Source of the DNA: Acidobacteriota bacterium
Lineage (GTDB): Bacteria > Acidobacteriota > Terriglobia > Bryobacterales > Bryobacteraceae
Length of the DNA: 59,187 nucleotides
Assembly: GCA_026393985.1 (NCBI GenBank)
Contig: JAPKZB010000082.1
Coordinates: forward strand, 1-59,187
Reading direction: 5' to 3'
Made by a program: the position numbers and the translations under genes. Each line of letters begins with the position of its first letter. Within the stretch, counting starts at the first letter, position 1. Below the pieces are notes generated by a model. That model was not told where the DNA came from. It ran no database searches and saw only the letters and a program-made list of their open reading frames with translations. Below are positions 21,178 through 33,033 of this stretch, in pieces.

Positions 21178-23502
21178 TCAGGAGCGCATCCGGGTCATCA
21201 TATACAGCCCGGCGAGCAGAAAGATGGCATCGGGGCTCCAGGCGGCGACAGCCGCCGGCAGCTGGTTCAGGTTGCCGACCTGCACGAACAGTTCGTCGCA
21301 GGCGCGGTAGGCGATAGCGATGCCGAAGCTGGCGCCGACGCTGGCCATGGCGCCCCGCCGTCCGCCGAGGAAGCTGAACGGCACGGCGATGACGGCCAGA
21401 ATGAAAGCAAACAGCGGGACCGAGAATTTGCGATGGAACTGAACCTGGAGCCGGATCGTATCAAAGCCGCTCTGCTGCAGATCCTGAATATAGTGGTCGA
21501 GCTGCTGGAAGTTCATCTGCTTGTACTGCTTCTCTTCAATCAGGAAGTAGTCGGGCTGTTCGTCGAGTTCGGCGAAGGTGCGGACCTGGTACTCTTCGTA
21601 GCGCTTGATGCGGATATCCTGCATGTCGCGCACCCAGCCGTTCTGGAACACCCAGGCGCCCACGTTGGGCTGCCAGTGGGCGCTTTCGGCGGCGATGTGG
21701 CGCATCAGCCGAAAGTTTGCCGGATCGAGTTCGTAGACGTGCACCCCGACCATGACCTTTTCGGCTGGATCGAAGTACTTGTAGTAGTAGATCCGGGAGT
21801 TGTGGCCGAAGATCCATTTGCGGTCGGGCCGGAGGTAGGTTTGCGGCGCCTTGCCTTTGATTTCGGCGCGGATGCCGTCCTGAATGAGGTTGGCGTCCGG
21901 CACCACGTAGTGGTCAAAGGCGAACAGGGCGCTGCTGAGCACTATACCGGCGAGCAGGACCGGGGCCGACAGCCGGTAGAGACTGACCCCGGAGGCTTTA
22001 AACGCGGTCACCTCGTTCTGCTTGGCCATGATGCTGAAGGTGATGAGAACGGCAACGAGCGCGGCCACGGGCGAGTAGTCGTAGAGGAACTTGGGCCCCA
22101 GGAACAGGTGATAGCGGAAGACCTTGGCCATGGGAATCTGGTTGCGGATGATGTCACTGAGCAGTTCAAAGAACGTGAAGACCTGGGTCAGGACGACGAA
22201 GCTGACAAGACAGATGAAGAAGTAGAACAGAAACTCGCTGAGGACGTAGGTGTCGATCAGTTGGGGCAGCAGGCGGATGGATACGCGGGGCGCGCACCGG
22301 GCGAGGCGTTCGCGCTTGGAGCGGTAGCGTTCGGCCCAGCCGCTGAAGGTTTCGAGGAACCGGGCGCGGATGGCACCGATCAGGTCCTGGTCGCCCGGGG
22401 TTTCGAGGCGAATGAGCAGGAACAGGCCGACGAGGGCGAACAGGGCATTGGGGGTCCAGGCGGCCACTGCCGGGCTGAGCGTGCCCTGTTTGGCGAGGCC
22501 CAACAGGCTGACCTGGGCCATGAAGTAGAGAAAGGCGAGAAAGACGGTGAGCACGAAGGCGGCCGATTTGCCGGCCTTGCGGGAGGAGACGCCGAGCGGG
22601 ATGCCGACAAGGGCGAGCAGGAGACAGGCCGGGGGCAGCGAGAGGCGCCGCTGGAGTTCGATGTCGGCTTCGCGGGAGCGCTTGGCTTCAGCCAGCAGGG
22701 GGCCGGTTTCCATATCAGAGTAGGCGCGGGCCTGCTTTTCGGCGGGCTTCTGGGCTTCGAGCGACTGATCCATGAGCGGGAAGGCGGTGTTGAAGTACTG
22801 GCCGCCCTCTTTGCCGACTTCGTGGCTGCTGCCGTTGTTGAGCCGGAGGCTGATGCGGTTGTTGGCTGAGTCGGCGACGGCGACGGCGCCGGTGGCGATG
22901 GTGATGCGGGGGGCGTCGTCGTCGGCTTCCTGGGTGCTGCGTTTGCGCTGTTCGGGCGGCGTCATGTCGGCGATGAAGACGTTTCGCCAGCGGGTGACGG
23001 GGCCGGAGATGACATCGCCGATGTAGATGGTTTTGTTGGGGAACTGTTCGGCGAAGACGCGGGGCTGGATTTCGGCCGTCATCTGGTCGGCGACAATCCG
23101 GTTGAGGATGCGGACGGTTTCGCGGATGGAGTAAGGGGTGAGGTAAAGGGAGCAGGCCGCGGTGAGCAGCGACCCGATGGCGGCGAAGACGAGGACGGGA
23201 GCGAGGACGCGGCGTCCGGGAACGCCGGCGGCGCGCATGGCGATGATTTCGCCGTCCGAGGACATGCGGCTGAGACCGATCAGCACCCCGACGAGGACTC
23301 CGACCGGGAGGGTCATCATGAGGGTGAAGGGCATGACGAGGACGAACAGGTAACCCACGGTGGCCGTGGAGGCCGCACCGCGCACCAGCTGTTCAAACAG
23401 AAGGCTGATCCGCTGCAGAAAGAGGACGAAGCTGAACAGGAGGGTGCCGAGGCCGGCGCCGGCCAACACCTCCCGAAAGATCGAACGGCTCAGCAGACCC
23501 AT
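21178..23502 (-). CDS. LptF-LptG fusion, permease subunits of the LPS exporter
   Basis: This is a 774-residue membrane protein made of two YjgP/YjgQ-type permeases in one chain. The first half (about 1-395) starts SRSIFREVLAGAGLGTLLFSF and contains PVGVLVGVLIGLSRMSSDGEI, as in LptF. After a basic linker near residue 400, a second copy begins (IDTYVLSEFLFYFFICLVSF) with ITFSIMAKQNEVTAFKASG, as in LptG, and ends with four membrane segments. LptF and LptG normally pair with the ATPase LptB to extract lipopolysaccharide from the inner membrane and push it along LptC/A. No other lpt gene is nearby. The fusion keeps stoichiometry fixed at one to one. Confidence 0.93.
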   Translation of the reverse strand: MGLLSRSIFREVLAGAGLGTLLFSFVLFLQRISLLFEQLVRGAASTATVGYLFVLVMPFTLMMTLPVGVLVGVLIGLSRMSSDGEIIAMRAAGVPGRRVLAPVLVFAAIGSLLTAACSLYLTPYSIRETVRILNRIVADQMTAEIQPRVFAEQFPNKTIYIGDVISGPVTRWRNVFIADMTPPEQRKRSTQEADDDAPRITIATGAVAVADSANNRISLRLNNGSSHEVGKEGGQYFNTAFPLMDQSLEAQKPAEKQARAYSDMETGPLLAEAKRSREADIELQRRLSLPPACLLLALVGIPLGVSSRKAGKSAAFVLTVFLAFLYFMAQVSLLGLAKQGTLSPAVAAWTPNALFALVGLFLLIRLETPGDQDLIGAIRARFLETFSGWAERYRSKRERLARCAPRVSIRLLPQLIDTYVLSEFLFYFFICLVSFVVLTQVFTFFELLSDIIRNQIPMAKVFRYHLFLGPKFLYDYSPVAALVAVLITFSIMAKQNEVTAFKASGVSLYRLSAPVLLAGIVLSSALFAFDHYVVPDANLIQDGIRAEIKGKAPQTYLRPDRKWIFGHNSRIYYYKYFDPAEKVMVGVHVYELDPANFRLMRHIAAESAHWQPNVGAWVFQNGWVRDMQDIRIKRYEEYQVRTFAELDEQPDYFLIEEKQYKQMNFQQLDHYIQDLQQSGFDTIRLQVQFHRKFSVPLFAFILAVIAVPFSFLGGRRGAMASVGASFGIAIAYRACDELFVQVGNLNQLPAAVAAWSPDAIFLLAGLYMMTRMRS

Positions 23503-23511
23503 ACGGACGGG

Positions 23512-25266
23512 CTAGTCCCCGCCTTCAAGGGGCGGCGGCGGCACGACCGGGGGGATGGGACGCTCCTCCTGCGGCCGGTCGAGGTCGATTTCGTCAAACA
23601 AGAGCGAGGGGGCGACGACGGACATTCCAGCGACAAACCCGCCGGCGCCCATCAGGGCGAGCGGATAGTTGTTGGCCAGCAGGTTGAGGGTGTGGGTCTC
23701 GGTGCTGGCGGCGACGATGTCGCGCAGAGCGCGGACCGTCAACCCGCGGAAGCGCATGCCGCGGACGGGTTCTTCGCGTCCGTCGGGGTAGACGCGGTAT
23801 ATGGCCAGGGGGAGCGAGACCGGTCGGCCGCTCCCGGAGGGCTGCAGGGAGGCGGCCAGGCGCCGCAGTTCGCCGATGCTGGCCGAGCTGGGAAAGTCGA
23901 TCTTCCGCACGATGATGCCGTACGGTTTGTTGCGCTGGCGGATGGCATCGAGCAGTTTGACTTTGAGCGCCGGGAGGGCGATGGTATCCCTGGCCTTGAC
24001 GATCAGGTTGGTGGGTAGGGCGGCGTGGGCGCCGAAGGATCCGGGCAGGCGGGCGCGGCCGTTGGAGCCTTCAAAGCCGCGGACGGGCTGGCGCGTGAGC
24101 AGGAAATTCTTGAAAGAGCCCTGGCTGATGATGGGCAGGGGTTGCGGGACGACGCCTTCCATGTCGATGGCGCAGAAGCCGAACAGCGGGCGGCCGCGGC
24201 TGTCGCGGGCGGACGGATCGTCGGTGACGTCAAAGAATTCCGGCATGACGCGTGCGCCGAGGCGGCCTTCGAGGTCGGAGGGCGGCAGGTTGATGGGGCG
24301 TCCTGGCTCGGAGATCGGCGAGCGTGCCGGGGTAAGGTTTCCGCCCAGCAATTGGGCCAGTAGTTGGGGGGCGGCCTCGCCTTCAAACAGGACAGGGCCG
24401 GTGTAGGCCTCGCCGAGCGGGGCGGCGCAGAGGGCGGTGAGCCGGGTGGCCATGGCGTGAATGGCTTGGGCGATCTCGGCGTCGGGGGGGAGGTCGGCGG
24501 CGGAGAAGGCGTGGAAGGTGAGATAGTCGCGCAGCGGGCTGCCGTCCTCGGCGAGAGCTTCGGCGCGGACGCGCAGGGTGACGATGTTTTCGGGGATCCG
24601 GAAGAACGTTCCTGCGGTGTCGCCGAAGAATGATGTGGAGGCGCCCTCTTCAAACTCGATGCGGGAGTCGAGGATTTTCGGGTAGGCGGCAAAGAGGGCC
24701 GAGAGCGAGCGGACGCGCTCGTTGGCCCGTTTTTCGTCCATCCGGACCGGGGGAGCCGGCAGCACCTTCACGACAGGCGCCTGCTTGGCGAAGTCGTTCA
24801 ACTTTTCGGCCTGGTTGATGTTTTTGATGGCGGCGCGTTTGAGCGAGAGTGTTTCGACGGCGGCTTTGTAGCTGCGGTCGGTGGCGAGCCAGAGCTCCTG
24901 GCGGATCTGATCGTCGGTGGCTTCGAGGGGCCAGCTTTCGTTGTCAAAGCGGGCACCGCGGACCATGCCGGTGTAGACGCAGTTGGTGTTGTCAAACTCA
25001 TAGCTGCCAACGCGCACCTGGACGCGGGGGAGCCGGTAGCTGCTGGTGCGGGAGAGCAGCAGGCCGCCCAGGGTGGCCGAGCAGTTGAAGTTGGTGCCCT
25101 GTTCGAGGGCGTACTGAATGTAGTAGGGCGTCTCTCCGGCCAGGCGCAGTTGCAGGGAGCGGTTGAGTTCCGCGCGCATGGCTTCGAGGATCGGATCGTT
25201 TAACTTTTCCTGGGCCCGGGCGAGGGCGGCGGCGCCCAGCAGGAGGCCGAAGCTGCGGCGTTTCAT
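23512..25266 (-). CDS. Exported TldE/PmbA-like protein (catalytic motif absent)
   Basis: This 584-residue member of the TldD/PmbA superfamily starts with a Tat-like signal (KRRSFGLLLGAAALARA). It shares with its upstream neighbour the C-terminal fold (PLFGFCAIDMEGVVPQPLPII, then GSFKNFLLTRQPVRGFEGSNG and RVYPDGREEPVRGMRFRG) but has no HExxxH zinc motif at the equivalent place. TldD and TldE normally form a cytoplasmic heterodimeric metallopeptidase in which only TldD is catalytic, so this would be the TldE-like partner. The C-terminus is a proline-rich tail (RPIPPVVPPPPLEGGD). Its start overlaps the stop of the TldD-like gene by ATGA, which supports co-translation. Confidence 0.88.
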   Translation of the reverse strand: MKRRSFGLLLGAAALARAQEKLNDPILEAMRAELNRSLQLRLAGETPYYIQYALEQGTNFNCSATLGGLLLSRTSSYRLPRVQVRVGSYEFDNTNCVYTGMVRGARFDNESWPLEATDDQIRQELWLATDRSYKAAVETLSLKRAAIKNINQAEKLNDFAKQAPVVKVLPAPPVRMDEKRANERVRSLSALFAAYPKILDSRIEFEEGASTSFFGDTAGTFFRIPENIVTLRVRAEALAEDGSPLRDYLTFHAFSAADLPPDAEIAQAIHAMATRLTALCAAPLGEAYTGPVLFEGEAAPQLLAQLLGGNLTPARSPISEPGRPINLPPSDLEGRLGARVMPEFFDVTDDPSARDSRGRPLFGFCAIDMEGVVPQPLPIISQGSFKNFLLTRQPVRGFEGSNGRARLPGSFGAHAALPTNLIVKARDTIALPALKVKLLDAIRQRNKPYGIIVRKIDFPSSASIGELRRLAASLQPSGSGRPVSLPLAIYRVYPDGREEPVRGMRFRGLTVRALRDIVAASTETHTLNLLANNYPLALMGAGGFVAGMSVVAPSLLFDEIDLDRPQEERPIPPVVPPPPLEGGD

Positions 25267-26951
25267 CGGTCGCCCCCGATGCCGGCCACGGGCCGGCCCA
25301 GCAGGGGGGGGCGTTCCTGCGAACGATTTTTTTTCTGCACTTCGATCTCAGTAACCAGCAGAGCCGGCGAAATGGCGGACACGGGTACGCTGCCGCTTTC
25401 GGCGCCGCAGTACCCGTTGAAGACCTGCGGCTGATTGCCGGTGGCGGCGATTTTGGCGAAGCTGGCGAGGGGGGTGCCGACGATATCGGCGCCGCGGACG
25501 AGTTCATCCGGGCGGCCGTCGGGGTATACGCGGTAGACGACGAGGGGGATGACGGTAAAGGCCTGCAGGCCGGCGCGGCCGGTGGTGGTGAAGCCCCCGG
25601 TGACGCTTTCGAAGTAGAGGCCGTAGGGTTTTCCCTGTTTTTTGATTTCGGCGACGAGCAGTTCGCGGAGTTGGGAGTCCGGGACGCTGTTGGTGGAGGA
25701 GACAATCAGGTTGCTTTGGCGGGAGACGATTTCGGCGCCGGCCTGGCGGCGGCCATGGCCGTTCGACTGGGCGAAGCCGGCGATGGGGGAGCGGGAGAGC
25801 AGGAAGGTTTTGAGAATGCCGGCTTCAACGACGGGGACGCGGCGGGCGACGACGCCTTCGTCGTCGAAGTCGTACCAGCCATACAGATCGGTTTCGGCCA
25901 TCCGTTTGACGGTGGGGTCGAAGGTGACCGAAAGGAAGGGGGGCAGGACGGGGCCGTTAATGCTTTTGGTGAAGGTCTGGCCTTCGGTATCGTCCTTTTG
26001 CCGGTGGCCTTCGATGCGGTGGCCGAAGATTTCGTGGAAGAAGACGCCGGCGGCGCGTCCGGAGAGAATGGCAGGGCCGACGAAGGGTTCGACTTCGGGG
26101 GAGCGGAGGAGACCGCGAAGGTCTTTGGCAACGCGGTCGACGGCGGCTTCGACGGCTTTGTCGGAGGGGAGGCGGTTGGTGTCGTCGGCCTCGAGGGTCT
26201 CGGAGGTGGCCAGGTCCATGCCGTCGGCGGCTTTGGAGCGGGCGGCGATGAGGATGCGGGCGTAGGTGCGGCCGTGCTGCAACTGGGTGCCTTCGGTGTT
26301 GACGAAGGTTCTCACTTCGCGCTGGGCGATGACGGTGACCGAGGAGGTCAGGATGTCCGGGTAGTCGTTGAAGCGTTTGGACCACTGGCGGGCGCGGGAG
26401 GCCCATTTGTCGGTATCGAAACGGATTTCCGGGACGGTTTTGTAGGAGACGACCGGGGAGGCGGGGGAGAAATCGCCGGACTGGTCGGTGGCTTCGACCT
26501 TGACGGCTTTATTGGTGCGGATGTTGAGGAGGCGTTGGGAGGCGGCGCGATAGACGGCGTCAGTATCGATCCAGAGGCGGCGTTTGAGGGCGTTGGGGTT
26601 GTCGTCGAGAGAGAGAATGGAGCCGTTGGTGAAGGAGGCAGAGTTGCCACCGACGCGGCGGTAGTTATCGAGTTGGGGGGTGCCGACGCGGAGGGTGACG
26701 TCGAGCGAGCGGGCTTTGGTGGAGTCTTTGGAGGCGAGCAGGCCGCTGGTGGCCGACAGCACGTGGGTTTCCTGTTGAGTGACGGCGTAGGCGAGGAAGT
26801 AGGGGGCGGGGTCGCCCTTGGTTTTGAGGGCGGTGAAGTTACGTTCCATCTCGGAGACCAGGATCTTCACGAGCGGAGTAGGAGCTTGGGCGTGGGCGGG
26901 AAAGCTCGCTAGAATCAGCGTGATGGGGACAATTAGGAACGGGAACCGCAC
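25263..26951 (-). CDS. Exported TldD-like metallopeptidase
   Basis: This is a 562-residue protease of the TldD/PmbA family. A Sec signal peptide (FPFLIVPITLILASFPAHAQ) precedes the enzyme. The zinc site HEIFGH (H306, E307, H311) lies in GVFFHEIFGHRIEGHRQ, and the C-terminal half has DDEGVVARRVPVVEAGILKTF and GFAQSNGHGR, as in TldD. E. coli TldD acts in the cytoplasm on peptide maturation; a secreted version with a secreted partner should degrade or process peptides in the periplasm. The start is GTG, with an extended -10 (TGATATTCT) ending 7 bases upstream, so the mRNA is probably leaderless. Confidence 0.92.
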   Translation of the reverse strand: MRFPFLIVPITLILASFPAHAQAPTPLVKILVSEMERNFTALKTKGDPAPYFLAYAVTQQETHVLSATSGLLASKDSTKARSLDVTLRVGTPQLDNYRRVGGNSASFTNGSILSLDDNPNALKRRLWIDTDAVYRAASQRLLNIRTNKAVKVEATDQSGDFSPASPVVSYKTVPEIRFDTDKWASRARQWSKRFNDYPDILTSSVTVIAQREVRTFVNTEGTQLQHGRTYARILIAARSKAADGMDLATSETLEADDTNRLPSDKAVEAAVDRVAKDLRGLLRSPEVEPFVGPAILSGRAAGVFFHEIFGHRIEGHRQKDDTEGQTFTKSINGPVLPPFLSVTFDPTVKRMAETDLYGWYDFDDEGVVARRVPVVEAGILKTFLLSRSPIAGFAQSNGHGRRQAGAEIVSRQSNLIVSSTNSVPDSQLRELLVAEIKKQGKPYGLYFESVTGGFTTTGRAGLQAFTVIPLVVYRVYPDGRPDELVRGADIVGTPLASFAKIAATGNQPQVFNGYCGAESGSVPVSAISPALLVTEIEVQKKNRSQERPPLLGRPVAGIGGDR

Positions 26952-26958
26952 CCCTAGC

Positions 26959-26967
26959 AGAATATCA
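26959..26967 (-). promoter_or_regulatory. Extended -10 promoter of the TldD/TldE-like operon
   Basis: On the minus strand TGATATTCT combines a TGn extension with a four-of-six -10 box. Seven bases separate it from the GTG at 26951, so transcription should begin at or next to the start codon. Confidence 0.5.
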
Positions 26968-27023
26968 TGCAGGGGGGTGGAGTTCCCGTTACTTTTATGG
27001 GTACGGCGGCGGCGGGGCCGGAT

Positions 27024-27683
27024 TTAGGAGGCCTTGGCGAGTTGGTCGAGGCTGCCGCGCTGGTTGATGACGGACAGGGCCAGGCCGTAGCGACCGCGAA
27101 CGCCGGTCTTTTCAAAGATGTGTTTGAGATGAATCTTCACCGTACCGGGGCGGATTCCCAACTCGCGGGCGATGTCCTTGTTTTTCATTCCCTGTTCGAC
27201 GAGTTCGAGGACTTGCTGTTCGCGGGGGGTTAGCTCGCTACGGGAGTTGCGGTCATGCCGGTTGGATTCCTGGAAGATGGAATCGGCCATCCAGCTGTTG
27301 CCGCCGGCGACGGCATGGAGGCAGGCGAGGACCGTTTCCGGTCCGGAGGTCTTGCGGAGAATGCCGCGGGCGCCGGATTTGAGAAAGCGCAGCGCTTCGG
27401 CTTCCGTGATGGAAACGCCCCAGATGACGACCTGGGTGCCGGCGGGAAGCATCATCTTGGCGAGCGTCAGCCAGTCCAAAACTGCTTGAATCCCAAGCGA
27501 CTTATCGATAAGAACGAGATTCGGGGCTTGCTGGCGGACAATCTCGCTGACACCAGCCAGCGTTTCGGTGCGGCCAATGTACTCCAGGTCCGGAGACGAG
27601 GAAAGGATCGCGCGGAGACCTTCGGCGGTCAGCGGTTGAGTCTCGCACAAAAGCACGGACTTTTTGAATTGGTTCTGTTCCAT
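27024..27683 (-). CDS. NarL/FixJ-type response regulator with LuxR DNA-binding domain
   Basis: This is a 219-residue regulator. The receiver domain (about 1-120) has the phospho-acceptor aspartate in NLVLIDKSLG. The usual acidic pair at the first strand is reduced to a single Glu (SVLLCETQPLTAEGL), so phosphorylation may be atypical. A LuxR helix-turn-helix follows (LTPREQQVLELVEQGMKNKDIARELG, TVKIHLKHIFEKTG). I placed the start at the ATG at 27683, which is preceded by GGGAA; a GTG 27 bases upstream is possible. No sensor kinase is adjacent. It is divergent from the CpaE-like gene and may regulate it. Confidence 0.9.
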   Translation of the reverse strand: MEQNQFKKSVLLCETQPLTAEGLRAILSSSPDLEYIGRTETLAGVSEIVRQQAPNLVLIDKSLGIQAVLDWLTLAKMMLPAGTQVVIWGVSITEAEALRFLKSGARGILRKTSGPETVLACLHAVAGGNSWMADSIFQESNRHDRNSRSELTPREQQVLELVEQGMKNKDIARELGIRPGTVKIHLKHIFEKTGVRGRYGLALSVINQRGSLDQLAKAS

Positions 27684-27834
27684 ATGCACGTTCCCGCTTG
27701 GGGGAATCACTCCTATTTAGAGGGCATATCGACCACGATCTTCGGGGTCTTAGTAGAATTCCTGGGCGGTGGGTCGGATGGCCCCTCAAGTTTTTTGTTG
27801 GCACTGCCGATCCGTTCCTAGAGGGAGTACCCGG

Positions 27835-29046
27835 TTGCCGCAGAAGAATTGGCAGGTCATCGTAATCAGCCCGAACCCGGAGGCTGCCGGCGAATTGCGT
27901 CCCGTGATTGCAAGCGAGTTGGGTGGCGCGGCGGTGGTGGTACTTGCGGGCTATCCGGAGCCGGACAAGCTGCACGAGTTGCCCCTGACCAGCATGCCGA
28001 CAGTTTGCTTTCTCGATGCGGCGAGCAACCGGGCGATGGCACTGCCGCTGCTGATGGCCATGACGGCGCGTCCGGGCGATCTGCACGTGGTGGCGCTGGT
28101 GGGCGCCGCGGATCCCAACCTGATTTTGCAGTGTTTGCGGGCCGGGGCGCAGGAGTTTCTGACGCGGCCGTATACGGCCGAGCAGATGCGGCAGGTGGTG
28201 GATAAGCTGAGCCGTTTGAGTCCGTCGCTGCGGGGCAAGCGGGGACAGATTACGCTGGTGATTCCCGCCAAGGGGGCATGTGGGGCGACGACGGTGGCGG
28301 CAAACCTGGCGTTGCACCTGCAGCGAATCGCGGAAGGGCGGGTGTTACTGGCCGATCTCGATCCGCTGACGGGAACGGTGTCGTTTCTGCTGAAGCTGCG
28401 TTCCCCCTACAGCTTTCTCGACGCGCTGCAGCATGCTGATAGTCTCGACGCCGACCTCTGGAAGGGGATGGTGGTCCCGGCGCAGGGCATCGACGTGCTG
28501 CTTCCTCCGGAGAATCCGGTGGACAGCATCCAGGGGCTGCCCTCGCCGGCCGCGGTGCTCGACTTTGCCCGGCGGAGCTATGACCATGTTGTCGTCGACG
28601 TTGGATCGATTTACGGGGAGTGGACGGTTTCCATTGCCCGCGTGGCGGACCAGGTGATGATCGTTTCCACCAACGAGCTTTCCGCGCTGCAGGCAGCCTC
28701 GCGGGGGATGCAATACCTCGAAGACGCGGGGATCACGAACCAGAAGACCAGGCTGATCATCAACCGCTTTCATCCGGACTCCGGGCTGAGCAAAGAACTA
28801 ATCGAGATGGCGCTACATACCGAGGTGCATCACGTGATCCCGAGCGACTACACCAATGTGCAGCGGGCGTTGCTTGATGGCAGAGCCATTCCGACGACGA
28901 CGGGGATTGGCCGGAGCCTTCTGGCGCTGGCAGAGGGGTTGGCCGGCAAGACTGTTACCGAGACCGAGACGTTGCGGAAGCCGTCGGCAAGTGGGGTGCT
29001 GTCAAACAGCCTGAACAGCCTGCTGAAAGCCTTTTCGCGGGGCTAG
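27835..29046 (+). CDS. CpaE-like ATPase (MinD/ParA superfamily) of Flp/Tad pilus type
   Basis: This is a 403-residue protein with an N-terminal receiver-like domain lacking a clear phospho-aspartate (about 1-120, containing DLHVVALVGAADPNLILQCL and AGAQEFLTRPYT). A P-loop ATPase domain follows with a deviant Walker A (KGACGATTVAANLAL) and DVGSIYGEWTVSIARVADQ. This is the layout of CpaE/TadZ, which positions the Tad pilus machine at the pole. The TTG at 27835 is chosen because GAGGGAG lies at the right distance; upstream codons do not look coding. No other tad/cpa genes are adjacent, although a prepilin peptidase lies at 46530. Confidence 0.88.
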   Translation: MPQKNWQVIVISPNPEAAGELRPVIASELGGAAVVVLAGYPEPDKLHELPLTSMPTVCFLDAASNRAMALPLLMAMTARPGDLHVVALVGAADPNLILQCLRAGAQEFLTRPYTAEQMRQVVDKLSRLSPSLRGKRGQITLVIPAKGACGATTVAANLALHLQRIAEGRVLLADLDPLTGTVSFLLKLRSPYSFLDALQHADSLDADLWKGMVVPAQGIDVLLPPENPVDSIQGLPSPAAVLDFARRSYDHVVVDVGSIYGEWTVSIARVADQVMIVSTNELSALQAASRGMQYLEDAGITNQKTRLIINRFHPDSGLSKELIEMALHTEVHHVIPSDYTNVQRALLDGRAIPTTTGIGRSLLALAEGLAGKTVTETETLRKPSASGVLSNSLNSLLKAFSRG

Positions 29047-29062
29047 TTGGTATTCTGACGGT

Positions 29063-30012
29063 TTGGACCATTTGAACGCAGAGAACGCGGCCAGTTATCT
29101 GGCTGCGCGCGGCTATCCGCTGCGGGGGGCGATCACGGCGCTGGGGGGCGGGGTATCGAACACAGTCCTGTTGGCCGAGACGGTGCATGGCCGGTTGGTC
29201 GTCAAACAGGCGCTCGAGCGGCTGCGGGTGGCCGAGGAGTGGCTGGCGGATCCGGCGCGGACGCTGCGCGAGGCGTCGGCGCTGCGGGATGTGACGGAGA
29301 TTTTCCCGGCGGGGGCGGCGCCGGCGGTGGTCTTTGTCGATGAGCGGAACTACATTTACGCCATGGAGGCGGCGCCCGAGGGGGCGCAGGATTGGAAGAC
29401 GCTGCTCTTGTCGGGGGTGATCGACCCGGCGGTGGGCGGCGCGGTGGGCCAGTTGCTGGCCCGGCAGGTGGAGGCCACGCGGACGGCGGTGCCGTGGCGG
29501 GAGCGCTACGGGGATCAGCGGGTGTTTGATGAGCTGCGGCTCGATCCCTACTACCGGTTTACGGCGGCGCGGCATGGCGAGTTGGCGCCGTACTTCGCGC
29601 GAGCGATTGCGCGCTGCCGGGAGCAGGCCACGAGCCTGGTGCACGGCGACTGGTCACCCAAGAATCTGCTGATTGCGGGTCGGAAACCGATGATTATCGA
29701 CTACGAGGTGGTGCACTATGGCGATGCGGCATTTGATGCCGCCTTCCTGCTGAACCATCTGCTGCTCAAGAGCTATCACCGGCCGCAGTGGCGGAGCCGC
29801 TACGGAGAGTCGGCCGCGGCGTTCTGGCGGGAGGCGGCGCCGGTGGTGGACACCGAGGGGGTGAAGCTGCATCTGGGCTGTCTGCTGCTGGCGCGGGTGG
29901 ACGGGAAGTCCCCGGCCGAATACCTGTTTTGCGAAACGAAGCCAACGCTCCGGGCGTTGGCCCGCGATATTTTGGTCACGCCTCCGGGCGATGTCCTGGA
30001 GCTTTGGAACGG

Positions 30013-30016
<4 letters not shown>
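29063..30016 (+). CDS. Aminoglycoside-phosphotransferase-fold small-molecule kinase
   Basis: This 317-residue kinase-fold protein resembles the APH and methylthioribose-kinase families. An N-terminal glycine-rich segment (ALGGGVSNTVLLAE) and VVKQALERL supply the ATP-binding lobe. The catalytic loop is SLVHGDWSPKNLLI, and the metal-binding segment is MIIDYEVVHYGDAAFD. The start is TTG, 16 bases after the CpaE-like stop. Its stop overlaps the start of the enolase-like gene (ATGA), so the phosphotransferase, enolase-like and sulfatase genes form one transcription unit. The substrate is unknown; a hydroxy-acid or sugar kinase feeding an enolase-type reaction is an attractive but unproven idea. 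Confidence 0.85.
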
Positions 30017-32556
<2,540 letters not shown>

Positions 32557-32565
32557 GCGGGAACC

Positions 32566-33033
32566 CTAGTCGAGAAGGTTGATGGTGCCCCGGCAGGAGG
32601 GGGCGCCACAGCCGCAGGGGACGCGTTCGACGTCCTTACCAAAGTGGTAGTCGATGGTGAGCTCTTCGCCGGGCTGGATATCGCGGAGGCTCATATAGAG
32701 AATATGCTCCTTGACGATGCGGGCTTCGATGTTGGGCTCGCAGCAGTGGTTGACGTATTCGGCGCCGCTGCCGCCGGTGGAGCCATCGAGGCACCAGTAG
32801 CTGTTGAGCGTGAACATGTAGTTGAATTCCCGCTCGAGGACGCGCCGCTTGGTTTCGCGCCGGTTGCAGCGTTCGCCGGTGTACTCCATGATTTTGCGGC
32901 GCCGGGGAATGAACTCCTCGGCAAAGACGCCCCAGCGGTGGATGGCCGAGGGGCGCACGGAGAGCCGGAAGCAGGCGTATTTTTCGTTAATGCGCGGCGC
33001 TTCCGGGGCGGCCTTGGTCTTGGCGGACGCCAT
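32566..33033 (-). CDS. SET-domain protein lysine methyltransferase
   Basis: This 155-residue protein consists almost entirely of a SET domain. Visible motifs are IHRWGVFAEEFIPRRRKIMEYTGE (split over the first two strands), EYVNHCCEPNIEA (the S-adenosylmethionine and knot motif), GEELTIDYHFG, and a cysteine-rich post-SET tail with CGCGAPSCRG. SET enzymes methylate lysines on proteins; the bacterial substrate is unknown. The ATG at 33033 is chosen because it overlaps by one base the stop of a 40-codon gene (TAATG) and homology starts nearby. The two genes would be co-translated from the promoter near 33195. Confidence 0.9.
   Translation of the reverse strand: MASAKTKAAPEAPRINEKYACFRLSVRPSAIHRWGVFAEEFIPRRRKIMEYTGERCNRRETKRRVLEREFNYMFTLNSYWCLDGSTGGSGAEYVNHCCEPNIEARIVKEHILYMSLRDIQPGEELTIDYHFGKDVERVPCGCGAPSCRGTINLLD

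Noticed and set aside
20914-22869. 651-codon open frame antisense to the LptFG gene
   Set aside because: It begins out of frame inside the TPR gene and encodes a Glu/Gly/Val-rich shadow of the permease; it has no plausible domain or ribosome-binding site.
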